6,060 nt of DNA. It comes from an uncultured Bacteroidales bacterium. Lineage in GTDB: Bacteria; Bacteroidota; Bacteroidia; Bacteroidales; P3. Below the pieces are notes generated by a model. That model did not search any database. It worked only from the letters and a program-made list of their open reading frames with translations, and was not told where the DNA came from. Positions 1 through 5,418 of this stretch are shown here, piece by piece. The position numbers and the translations under genes are program-made. Location of the stretch: NCBI GenBank assembly GCA_947176325.1, contig CAMWQD010000078.1, forward strand, positions 1 through 6,060, in the 5' to 3' direction. Position 1 is the first letter of the stretch; the number at the start of each line of letters is the position of its first letter.

Positions 1-466
1 CCATACCGCTGATTTTGTTAATCTTGTCGATATTGATTTCGGGGAAGATAATCTGCTCGGTGATACCGAAGGAGAAGTTACCCTTGCCGTCGAGACCCTT
101 GTCGCTGATGCCGCGGAAGTCGCGGATGCGGGGAACGGCTACCGAAATCAAACGGTCGAGGAATTCGTACATACGTTCGCCGCGAAGGGTGACACGCGCT
201 CCGATAGGCATACCTTTACGAACCTTGAAGTTCGAAATATCCTTCTTCGACTTGGTCGGCACGGCTTTCTGACCTGCGATAGCGGTCATTTCCTCCACGC
301 CGGCGTCCACGAGTTTCTTGTCGGCCACCGCAGCCCCGATACCTTGGTTCAGGCAAATCTTAACCAAGCGGGGAACCTGCATCACACTCTTGTACCCGAA
401 TTCTTTCTGAAGATTGGGCACGATGGTGCTCTTGTATTTTTCTTTTAATCTCGGTGTGTAGCTCAT
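1..466 (-). CDS. rplE: 50S ribosomal protein L5 (partial, C-terminus beyond the window)
   Basis: L5 belongs to the central protuberance of the large subunit. It binds 5S rRNA and contacts the small subunit in the B1b bridge region. I translated 155 codons from the ATG at 466, beginning MSYTPRLKEKYKSTIVPNLQ and ending INKISGM at the window edge. Family landmarks include MQVPRLVKICLNQGIG (about residues 29-44), DKK and EEMTAIAGQKAV in the middle, PIGARVTLR near 87-95, and FPEINID close to the cut. Full-length L5 is about 180-185 residues, so roughly the last 25-30 are missing through truncation by the window, not a mutation. The start overlaps the rplX stop by one base (TAATG). A strong SD-like GGAGGT lies 9 bases upstream inside rplX, which supports both the start and translational coupling. 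Rightward of position 466 the identity is certain; only the C-terminal end is unseen. Confidence 0.97.
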   Translation of the reverse strand, partial: MSYTPRLKEKYKSTIVPNLQKEFGYKSVMQVPRLVKICLNQGIGAAVADKKLVDAGVEEMTAIAGQKAVPTKSKKDISNFKVRKGMPIGARVTLRGERMYEFLDRLISVAVPRIRDFRGISDKGLDGKGNFSFGITEQIIFPEINIDKINKISGM

Positions 467-783
467 TACTTAATTACCTCCCCTGACTTTTTAGAATAAC
501 GAACGGATTTATTGGTCTTCTCGTCCTTTCTGCGGCCGATACGGGTCGCATTACCCTTGGAGTCCACCACCATCAGATTGGAAATATGGATACCGGCTTC
601 CTTCTTGACGATGCCGCCCTGAGGGTTTTTGGAGTTGGGCTTGGTGTGACGCGACACCATATTGAGACCTTCTACTTTGGCGCGTTGTTTCTCAACGTCA
701 ACCTGGAGCACCTTTCCTTGCTGACCTTTGTCATCACCGGCCAACACCTTTACAGTGTCTCCTTTTTTGATGTGTAATTTCAT
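466..783 (-). CDS. rplX: 50S ribosomal protein L24
   Basis: L24 is an early assembly-initiator protein that binds the 5' domain of 23S rRNA and ends up near the polypeptide tunnel exit. The 105-residue product matches the usual bacterial length. It has an N-terminal KOW-type segment (KKGDTVKVLAGDDKGQQGKV, residues 6-25), then the family landmarks GLNMVSRHTKPN (39-50), NPQGGIVKKEAGIHISN (53-69) and RIGRR (81-85). The C-terminus SKKSGEVIK is Lys-rich and typical of Bacteroidales L24. The start follows the rplN stop after 14 bases and is preceded by an SD-like GAGGAA at suitable spacing. The last codons encoding GEVIK also hold the ribosome-binding site of rplE, and the stop shares one base with the rplE ATG, so the two genes are probably translationally coupled. 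Confidence 0.98.
   Translation of the reverse strand: MKLHIKKGDTVKVLAGDDKGQQGKVLQVDVEKQRAKVEGLNMVSRHTKPNSKNPQGGIVKKEAGIHISNLMVVDSKGNATRIGRRKDEKTNKSVRYSKKSGEVIK
476..481 (-). promoter_or_regulatory. Strong Shine-Dalgarno site for rplE, inside rplX
   Basis: On the minus strand the bases at 481-476 read GGAGGT, within a longer AGGGGAGGT (484-476). This is a near-perfect complement of the 16S anti-SD and lies 9 bases before the rplE ATG at 466. It is embedded in the rplX codons for Gly-Glu-Val just before the stop. Most genes in this window have no such motif, so the site stands out. Function is inferred from position and match only. Confidence 0.7.
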
Positions 784-789
784 GGTCTA

Positions 790-795
790 TTCCTC
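790..795 (-). promoter_or_regulatory. Shine-Dalgarno-like site for rplX
   Basis: In the 14-base spacer between the rplN stop and the rplX start, the minus strand reads GAGGAA at 795-790, leaving six bases to the ATG at 783. Sequence and spacing fit a ribosome-binding site and support the annotated start. It is one of only three clear SD-like sites in the window. Confidence 0.55.
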
Positions 796-797
796 GA

Positions 798-1166
798 TTA
801 AAGCACTTCGGGTGCCAGTGAAACAATCTTCATGAACTGTTTTTCGCGCAATTCGCGGGCCACGGGTCCGAAAATACGGGTTCCGCGCATTTCATCGGCC
901 GCGGTGAGCAACACAACGGCGTTATCATCGAAGCGGATGTAGGAGCCGTCGGGTCTGCGGACTTCTTTGGTAGTTCTAACCACCACAGCTTTGGATACTG
1001 TGCCCTTCTTGACGTTCCCCGAAGGAATCGCGTCTTTTATGGCAACGACAATCTTGTCGCCCACACTCGCGTATCTTCTTTTGGTCCCACCCAGCACGCG
1101 GATGCAGAGTACCGACTTGGCACCGCTGTTATCGGCAACACTGAGCCTGGTTTCTTGTTGTATCAT
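798..1166 (-). CDS. rplN: 50S ribosomal protein L14
   Basis: L14 binds 23S rRNA on the interface side of the large subunit, where it helps form bridges to 16S rRNA; in bacteria it is also the docking site of the silencing factor RsfS. The 122-residue product has the standard family length and starts MIQQETRLSVADNSGAKSV, the conserved L14 N-terminus. Further landmarks are CIRVLGG (21-27), the basic patch KRRYASVGD (29-37), IPSGNVKKG (47-55), the RRPDGSYIRFDDNAVVL segment (70-86) and GTRIFGPVARELR (95-107). The ATG comes 2 bases after the rpsQ stop. In E. coli rplN opens the separate spc operon behind a long spacer; here there is no room for an intergenic promoter, so it is inferred to be read through from rpsQ. 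Confidence 0.99.
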   Translation of the reverse strand: MIQQETRLSVADNSGAKSVLCIRVLGGTKRRYASVGDKIVVAIKDAIPSGNVKKGTVSKAVVVRTTKEVRRPDGSYIRFDDNAVVLLTAADEMRGTRIFGPVARELREKQFMKIVSLAPEVL

Positions 1167-1168
1167 AA

Positions 1169-1423
1169 CTATTTCGCTCTTTCAATGATTTCAACTAATC
1201 TCCAACGTTTATCCTTGCTCAAAGGACGGGTTTCCATGATGCGCACCGTATCACCGATGTGGCAGTCATTGTTTTCGTCGTGAGCCTTGAACTTGGTGGA
1301 ACGGGTAACAAACTTCCCGTAGATGGGGTGTTTGGTTTTCCCTTCAACCAAGACGGTAATGGTCTTTTGCATTTTATCGCTCACCACTACGCCGATTCTC
1401 TCTTTTCTAAGATTCCTTTTCAT
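1169..1423 (-). CDS. rpsQ: 30S ribosomal protein S17
   Basis: S17 is a primary binder of the 16S rRNA 5' domain and is needed early in small-subunit assembly. The 84-residue product is one OB-fold domain. It shows RNLRKERIGVVVSDKMQKTI (3-22), where VVSDKMQKT is the S17 hallmark, then KHPIYGKFVTRSTKFKAHDE (31-50) and GDTVRIMETRPLSKDKRW (57-74). It ends in VEIIERAK, as in Bacteroidales relatives. The start lies 11 bases after the rpmC stop, with no SD-like motif in that spacer. No upstream in-frame start is available within the spacer, and the N-terminus fits the family. It ends with TAG, which only rplD shares among the genes here. Confidence 0.98.
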   Translation of the reverse strand: MKRNLRKERIGVVVSDKMQKTITVLVEGKTKHPIYGKFVTRSTKFKAHDENNDCHIGDTVRIMETRPLSKDKRWRLVEIIERAK

Positions 1424-1434
1424 GTTTTGGGGCT

Positions 1435-1632
1435 TTATTTAGCCAATTCCCTGCGGCGCAATTCCGTCAGGATACGGGCGATATTCTTTTTGTGAGCCTT
1501 GATAAGGTTCGGGTTTTCAAGAGGAGAGATATGATGATTCATCTTCATCTTGTTCAACTCAACCCTTTCCGCGTCCAAGCGTTCCTGCAGTTCGGCGGTC
1601 GATAACTCTTTTACTACGAATTCTGATTTCAT
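1435..1632 (-). CDS. rpmC: 50S ribosomal protein L29
   Basis: L29 is a small two-helix protein that sits beside L23 at the tunnel exit and helps form the platform used by nascent-chain factors. The 65-residue product is rich in Glu, Leu, Lys and Arg, as expected for an antiparallel helical hairpin. The first helix covers about 7-32 (KELSTAELQERLDAERVELN). The turn carries NHHISPLENPNLIK (32-45), and the second helix (KKNIARILTELRRRELAK) forms the C-terminus. The LENP turn is the usual L29 landmark in this phylum. The ATG follows the rplP stop after 14 bases and has an SD-like AAGGGAA six bases upstream. Its place between rplP and rpsQ is the canonical S10-operon position. Confidence 0.97.
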   Translation of the reverse strand: MKSEFVVKELSTAELQERLDAERVELNKMKMNHHISPLENPNLIKAHKKNIARILTELRRRELAK

Positions 1633-1638
1633 GGCTTA

Positions 1639-1645
1639 TTCCCTT
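1639..1645 (-). promoter_or_regulatory. Shine-Dalgarno-like site for rpmC
   Basis: The rplP-rpmC spacer reads AAGGGAA on the minus strand at 1645-1639, six bases before the rpmC ATG at 1632. The purine run and spacing suit a ribosome-binding site. It directly follows a tandem TAATAA stop of rplP (1649-1644). Confidence 0.5.
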
Positions 1646-1646
1646 A

Positions 1647-2069
1647 TTATTCGGCTACGTAATCTCTTCTTACAATAAACTTCACGGCAATGGGAAGCTT
1701 TTGGGCGGCCAGACGGAGCGCTTCTTTGGCAACTTCCATAGGTACACCGTCGGCTTCGAAGAGAATTCTCCCCGGGCTTACACGGGCCACAAAGTATTCG
1801 GGCGAACCTTTACCCTTACCCATACGAACTTCAGCAGGTTTCTTGGTGATGGGTTTGTCGGGAAAGATGCGGATCCAAATCTGACCTTCACGCTTCATAT
1901 AACGCGTAACCGCTTGACGAGCCGCTTCTATTTGACGAGCTGTGATAAAGGCCGTTTCCAAGGCCTTGATACCGAAAGAACCGAAAGCAATCTCAGCACC
2001 ACGCTTGGTGTTGCCTTTCATCTTGTCCTTCTGCTGCTTTCTGAACTTGCTCTTTTTAGGTTGTAACAT
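1647..2069 (-). CDS. rplP: 50S ribosomal protein L16
   Basis: L16 helps shape the A-site region of the large subunit and contacts the elbow of A-site tRNA. The 140-residue product fits the family length (E. coli 136). Landmarks are the basic N-terminus MLQPKKSKFRKQQK, KRGAEIAFGSFGIKALE (22-38), the ITARQIEAARQAVTRYMKR block (42-60), IRIFPDKPITKKPAEVRMGK (66-85) and GKGSPEYFVARVSPGRILFE (86-105). Arg82 in VRMGKGKG aligns with E. coli Arg81, which is hydroxylated by RoxA (YcfD) there; whether that happens here is unknown. The gene begins 31 bases after rpsC, the longest spacer in the window, and ends with a tandem TAATAA. No SD-like motif precedes the ATG. Confidence 0.99.
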   Translation of the reverse strand: MLQPKKSKFRKQQKDKMKGNTKRGAEIAFGSFGIKALETAFITARQIEAARQAVTRYMKREGQIWIRIFPDKPITKKPAEVRMGKGKGSPEYFVARVSPGRILFEADGVPMEVAKEALRLAAQKLPIAVKFIVRRDYVAE

Positions 2070-2100
2070 CTCTGTATAATGTTAAAATGTTAGCGATAGA

Positions 2101-2838
2101 TTAGTTGGCTTTTTTCCTTCTGCCACCCATGTTGTTGGAACGGGGAGCCATCGGACGGCCCGCGTTTTCCTTGGCGGCCGATGCCACCGCAAAGCCGGCG
2201 GTGAGGTCGCGTTTGCCGTAGACGATACCGCGGCAAATCCAAACCTTGATACCCAGACGACCGTAGGTGGTGTGGGCTTCGGACAGCGAATAATCGATAT
2301 CGGCCCTCAAGGTGTGGAGAGGCGTGCGGCCTTCCTTGAAGTGTTCGGTACGCGCCATTTCGGCACCGCCCAAGCGACCGGAAATCTGAACCTTGATACC
2401 TTCGGCACCCATGCGCATCGCCGAAGCGATAGCCGTCTTGATGGCCTTGCGGTACGAAACGCGGCCTTCGAGCTGACGGGCGATGGAGGAGGATACGATA
2501 ACGGCATCCAATTCGGGACGTTTGATCTCGGAGATGCTGATCTGAACTTCCTTGCCGGTAAGTTTCTTCAATTCTTCCTTGAGCTTGTCCACCTGTTGGC
2601 CGGCCTTACCGATGATAAGACCCGGACGGGCGGTGAAAATGGTAATGGTGACCATTTTCAGGGTACGTTCAATCAAAATCTTGGAAACACTGCAGTTTGC
2701 CAGACGAACGTTCAGATACTTGCGGATTTTGTCGTCTTCCACCAATTTGGTTTCGAAACGGCGTCCGCCGTACCAGCTGGAATCCCAGCCTCTGATAATT
2801 CCCAATCTATTGCCTATAGGGTTTGTTTTCTGTCCCAT
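2101..2838 (-). CDS. rpsC: 30S ribosomal protein S3
   Basis: S3 lies in the small-subunit head at the mRNA entry pore, where with S4 and S5 it contributes to the helicase activity of the ribosome. The 245-residue product starts MGQKTNPIGNRLGI, the standard S3 N-terminus. A type II KH domain follows, with its GLIIGKAG loop at residues 73-80. After it come basic residues Arg130, Lys131 and Lys134, matching the Arg131/Arg132/Lys135 helicase set of E. coli. The C-terminal domain carries SGRLGGAEMARTEHFKEGR (153-171) and LHTLRADIDYSLSEAHTTYG (174-193). The tail after about 208 is a variable Ala/Arg/Lys-rich extension. The ATG follows the rplV stop after 2 bases, without an SD motif, suggesting coupled translation. 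Confidence 0.99.
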   Translation of the reverse strand: MGQKTNPIGNRLGIIRGWDSSWYGGRRFETKLVEDDKIRKYLNVRLANCSVSKILIERTLKMVTITIFTARPGLIIGKAGQQVDKLKEELKKLTGKEVQISISEIKRPELDAVIVSSSIARQLEGRVSYRKAIKTAIASAMRMGAEGIKVQISGRLGGAEMARTEHFKEGRTPLHTLRADIDYSLSEAHTTYGRLGIKVWICRGIVYGKRDLTAGFAVASAAKENAGRPMAPRSNNMGGRRKKAN

Positions 2839-2840
2839 GG

Positions 2841-3314
2841 TTACTTGTTTTCAGATTCTGACTTTTCAACATTTGCTTTAGCCCGGGTCTTGGGGGCTTT
2901 CTTCTTGCTCTCGGCCGAAGCGTCGCGGGTTCCCAAAATCAACGTGATGTGGTTGGAACGTTTGCGGATGCGGTAGCCGCGGCCTTGCGGCGCGGGGCGC
3001 AAGCGTTTGAGTTGTGCTCCACCGTCCACGAAAATTTCCTTTACATACAAGTGCGCATCTTCCATGCGGACGCCTTCGTTCTTGTTTTGCCAATTGGCAA
3101 TGGCCGAACGGAGCAGCTTGTGAATTTTGGGGGCCGCCTCGCGGTGACCGTATTGGAGAATGGCCAAAGCCTTCTCTACATCCACACCGCGAATCATGTC
3201 GGCGGTATAGCGGGTCTTGCGCGGAGAGGTAGGATTATTTCTCAACTTGGCCACATAGAGCGTCTTCTTCAGCTCTTTGGTCTTTTCGGCGCGAATATGT
3301 TTTCTCGATCCCAT
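2841..3314 (-). CDS. rplV: 50S ribosomal protein L22 with Lys-rich C-terminal tail
   Basis: L22 contacts all domains of 23S rRNA, and its long hairpin lines the exit tunnel at the constriction opposite L4. The 157-residue product has the family core: TSPRKTRYTADMIRG (29-43), LLRSAIANWQNKNE (67-80), and a tunnel hairpin built from FVDGGAQLKRLRPAPQGRG (95-113) followed by YRIRKRSNHITLILG. It is much longer than E. coli L22 (110 residues). Part of the excess is a basic N-terminal segment. The rest is a tail of about 29 residues after LILG, rich in Lys, Ala, Ser and Glu and probably disordered. Bacteroides L22, from memory, is about 136 residues with a shorter tail. The start lies 26 bases after rpsS; no SD-like motif is seen. 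Confidence 0.98.
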   Translation of the reverse strand: MGSRKHIRAEKTKELKKTLYVAKLRNNPTSPRKTRYTADMIRGVDVEKALAILQYGHREAAPKIHKLLRSAIANWQNKNEGVRMEDAHLYVKEIFVDGGAQLKRLRPAPQGRGYRIRKRSNHITLILGTRDASAESKKKAPKTRAKANVEKSESENK

Positions 3315-3340
3315 TGCTCTGTGTTATTTACTGACGGTGA

Positions 3341-3619
3341 TTACTTTTTACCTTTATCCTTGTTGCCGGCGTGACCACGGAAAGTGCGGGTGGGGGCAAA
3401 TTCGCCCAACTTGTGACCTACCATGTTTTCGGTGACGAAAACGGGTATGAACTTGTTTCCGTTGTGAACGGCGATGGTCTGGTTTACAAAATCGGGAGAA
3501 ATCATCGATGCACGCGACCAAGTCTTGATAGTGACTTTCTTCTTGCTCTCGGCGGCGGCAAGGACTTTCTTCTCGAGTTTATAGTGGATATAAGGACCCT
3601 TTTTGATTGAACGACTCAT
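3341..3619 (-). CDS. rpsS: 30S ribosomal protein S19
   Basis: S19 binds 16S rRNA in the small-subunit head with S13 and takes part in the bridge to L5 and contacts near A-site tRNA. The 92-residue product has the standard length. It begins MSRSIKKGPYI, the S19 hallmark, continues with TIKTWSRASMISPDFVNQTI (30-49) and VHNGNKFIPVFVTENMVGHK (51-70), and ends in LGEFAPTRTFRGHAGNKDKGKK. The ATG lies 18 bases after the rplB stop. The spacer is A/T-rich and lacks an SD motif, which is usual for this phylum. The gene order rplB-rpsS-rplV is canonical. Confidence 0.99.
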   Translation of the reverse strand: MSRSIKKGPYIHYKLEKKVLAAAESKKKVTIKTWSRASMISPDFVNQTIAVHNGNKFIPVFVTENMVGHKLGEFAPTRTFRGHAGNKDKGKK

Positions 3620-3637
3620 GTTTCTGCGAATTTAAAA

Positions 3638-4462
3638 TTACTTCTTCCTTCTTTCGATGATGTACTGATTCGAAGCGTTCTTAAGACGACGTGTCTTGTA
3701 ACCCTTTGCGGGCAGACCCTTTCTGGAGCGGGGGTGTCCACCGGAAGCACGGCCTTCACCACCACCCATGGGGTGATCTACAGGGTTCATAACCACACCG
3801 CGGTTGCGGGGTCTGCGTCCCAGCCAACGGCTGCGGCCCGCCTTACCCGACGATTCCAGGTTGTGGTCTACATTCGAGGTTACACCGATGGTCGCCTTGC
3901 AAGATTGGAGAATCTTGCGCGTTTCGCCGGAAGGCAGCTTCACGATGGCGTATTTGCCGTCGCGCGAAAGCAACTGGGCGTAAGCGCCTGCGCTACGCAC
4001 AATCTTGCCGCCCTGACCGGGACGAAGTTCGATGTTGTGAATCAAGGTACCGAAAGGAATGTCGCTCAAGTAGAGGGTGTTTCCCAAATCGGGAGCGATA
4101 TCTTTACCGGAGATTACTTTCTGTCCTACCTGCAAGCCTTGAGGCGCCAAAATATAGCGCTTCTCGCCGTCGGCATAGAAAAGGAGGGCGATGCGGGCGG
4201 TGCGGTTGGGGTCGTATTCGATAGTCTTTACAACTGCGGGAATCTGATCCTTGTCGCGTTTAAAGTCAATGATACGGTATTGTCTTTTGTGACCGCCGCC
4301 GATGTAACGCATCGTGCGGTGCCCCTGGTTGTTGCGGCCGCCGGTTTTCTTGTAGGCTACCACCAAGGACTTTTCAGGCACGTTGGTGGTGATCTCCTCG
4401 AACGTGCTGATGCTCTTAAAGCGCTGACCCGCGGAAGTGGGTTTGAATTTCTTTAAAGCCAT
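3638..4462 (-). CDS. rplB: 50S ribosomal protein L2
   Basis: L2 is a core protein near the peptidyl-transferase centre. It is required for subunit association and contributes to bridge B7b. The 274-residue product matches the family length (E. coli 273). The N-terminal RNA-binding OB-like domain includes GGRNNQGHRTMRYIGGGHKR (41-60) and YRIIDFKRDKD (62-72). The SH3-like barrel and C-terminus carry RPGQGGKIVRSAGAYAQLL (147-165), LGRRPRNRGVVMNPVDHP (214-231) and GGGEGRASGGHPRSRKG (233-249). His230 corresponds to E. coli His229, the conserved residue long studied for peptidyl-transferase activity. Met232 replaces the second His of the E. coli HPHGGGEG; I believe this is normal in Bacteroidota. 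The start follows the rplW stop by 5 bases. Confidence 0.99.
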   Translation of the reverse strand: MALKKFKPTSAGQRFKSISTFEEITTNVPEKSLVVAYKKTGGRNNQGHRTMRYIGGGHKRQYRIIDFKRDKDQIPAVVKTIEYDPNRTARIALLFYADGEKRYILAPQGLQVGQKVISGKDIAPDLGNTLYLSDIPFGTLIHNIELRPGQGGKIVRSAGAYAQLLSRDGKYAIVKLPSGETRKILQSCKATIGVTSNVDHNLESSGKAGRSRWLGRRPRNRGVVMNPVDHPMGGGEGRASGGHPRSRKGLPAKGYKTRRLKNASNQYIIERRKK

Positions 4463-4467
4463 TTCTC

Positions 4468-4758
4468 TTAGATGTTACTGTAAAAATCGATAGTCTCGCC
4501 CTGGGCCAGGGTTACTATTGCTTTCTTATACGCGCTCGTACGGCCCTCGATGAGGCCCGCTTTGGTGTAGCGGGATTTGTTCTTACCGGGGTGATTCAAG
4601 GTGTTTACCCGAACAACCTTGACACCGTACATATCTTCGACCGCTTTTCTAATCTCGATCTTATTCGCCTCTGTGCTGACGATAAAACCTACGCGGTTGA
4701 ACTTTTCCGCCACCCGGGTCATTTTTTCGGTGACGATAGGTTTAATGATTACGTTCAT
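4468..4758 (-). CDS. rplW: 50S ribosomal protein L23
   Basis: L23 sits at the tunnel exit and is the docking point for trigger factor, signal recognition particle and the Sec translocon. The 96-residue product is typical in length. It starts MNVIIKPIVTEKMTRVAEKF; Glu11 in VTEK aligns with E. coli Glu18, the trigger-factor contact. The middle holds NKIEIRKAVEDMYGVKVVRV (32-51) and NTLNHPGKNKSRYTKAG (52-68). The C-terminus KKAIVTLAQGETIDFY (78-93) is the family signature. An in-frame TAA lies close upstream of the ATG in the 30-base spacer after rplD, so this start is fixed. The only G-rich stretch in the spacer is too far from the ATG to be an ordinary SD site. Confidence 0.99.
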   Translation of the reverse strand: MNVIIKPIVTEKMTRVAEKFNRVGFIVSTEANKIEIRKAVEDMYGVKVVRVNTLNHPGKNKSRYTKAGLIEGRTSAYKKAIVTLAQGETIDFYSNI

Positions 4759-4788
4759 TGTTCTTTAATTATGCGTTTTCGGCACTCC

Positions 4789-5418
4789 CTATTCTGCGCA
4801 AATCTCGTTGAGCTTGCTGGCGGAGGACTCCACAAAAAGGAGATTTTTAGCGTTGAGAATGTCATAAGTGTTTAAATCTTTGACATTTACAACTTTTATT
4901 CCCCGCAAATTTCGGGACGACAAAAATACGAATTTATTTGATTCCGCAAGCACCAAGAGCGATTTTTTGTCGGAAAGGTTCAGATTCTTCAGAAGCTCAA
5001 CCATTTGCTTGGTCTTGGGAGCCTCGAAGCTGAAATCCTCAACAACTTTCACGCCGTCTTCCTTGAACTTGTAACTCAAGGCCGACAGACGGGCCAAAGC
5101 CTTCACTTTCTTGTTCAGCTTGAAACTGTAGTCACGGGGACGGGGGCCGAATACACGGGCACCTCCGTGTAACAGAGGCGAGTTGATGTCACCGCGACGG
5201 GCGCCGCCACCGCCTTTTTGTTTTCCGAGCTTGCGGGTACTGCCGCTCATTTCGGATCTTTCCTTGGCTTTGTGGGTGCCTTGGCGTTGATTGGCCATAT
5301 ACTGCTTCACCGCCAAATAGATGGCGTGATCGTTCGGTTCGGCATTGGCGATAGCATCGGCAATCTGCACCTTCTTTCCGGTTTCTTTACCGGATGTGTT
5401 GTAAACTGTTAACTCCAT
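4789..5418 (-). CDS. rplD: 50S ribosomal protein L4
   Basis: L4 binds 23S rRNA domain I, and an extended loop reaches the exit-tunnel constriction. In gammaproteobacteria it also represses its own S10 operon; whether that applies here cannot be told, because the leader is outside the window. The product has 209 residues (E. coli 201). The N-terminal strand MELTVYNTSG is followed by VKQYMANQRQGTHKAKERSE (37-56). The tunnel loop then carries TRKLGKQKGGGGARRGD (61-77) and GGARVFGPRPRDYSFK (85-100). Lys68 aligns with E. coli Lys63, a macrolide-resistance site, and is unmutated. The C-terminal third (about 145-209) is less conserved and uses more A/T-rich codons than the rest. The ATG overlaps the end of rplC by 10 bases, and the gene ends with TAG. 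Confidence 0.98.
   Translation of the reverse strand: MELTVYNTSGKETGKKVQIADAIANAEPNDHAIYLAVKQYMANQRQGTHKAKERSEMSGSTRKLGKQKGGGGARRGDINSPLLHGGARVFGPRPRDYSFKLNKKVKALARLSALSYKFKEDGVKVVEDFSFEAPKTKQMVELLKNLNLSDKKSLLVLAESNKFVFLSSRNLRGIKVVNVKDLNTYDILNAKNLLFVESSASKLNEICAE

Noticed and set aside
15..272. 85-codon plus-strand frame at the left edge
   Set aside because: The minus strand here encodes L5 with clear family motifs; the plus-strand frame is low-complexity and basic with no homology I recognise.
2272..2976. 234-codon open frame on the plus strand opposite rpsC
   Set aside because: It is codon-aligned with rpsC, so plus-strand stops would need TTA, CTA or TCA codons in S3, which strong codon bias avoids. 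The product resembles nothing I know and overlaps a certain gene.
3734..4456. 240-codon open frame on the plus strand opposite rplB
   Set aside because: Also codon-aligned with the sense gene. Its length follows from avoided Leu and Ser codons in L2, and it has no recognisable domains or start context.
4759..4788. Possible terminator or attenuator between rplD and rplW
   Set aside because: The 30-base spacer has no inverted repeat followed by a T-run; nothing supports termination.
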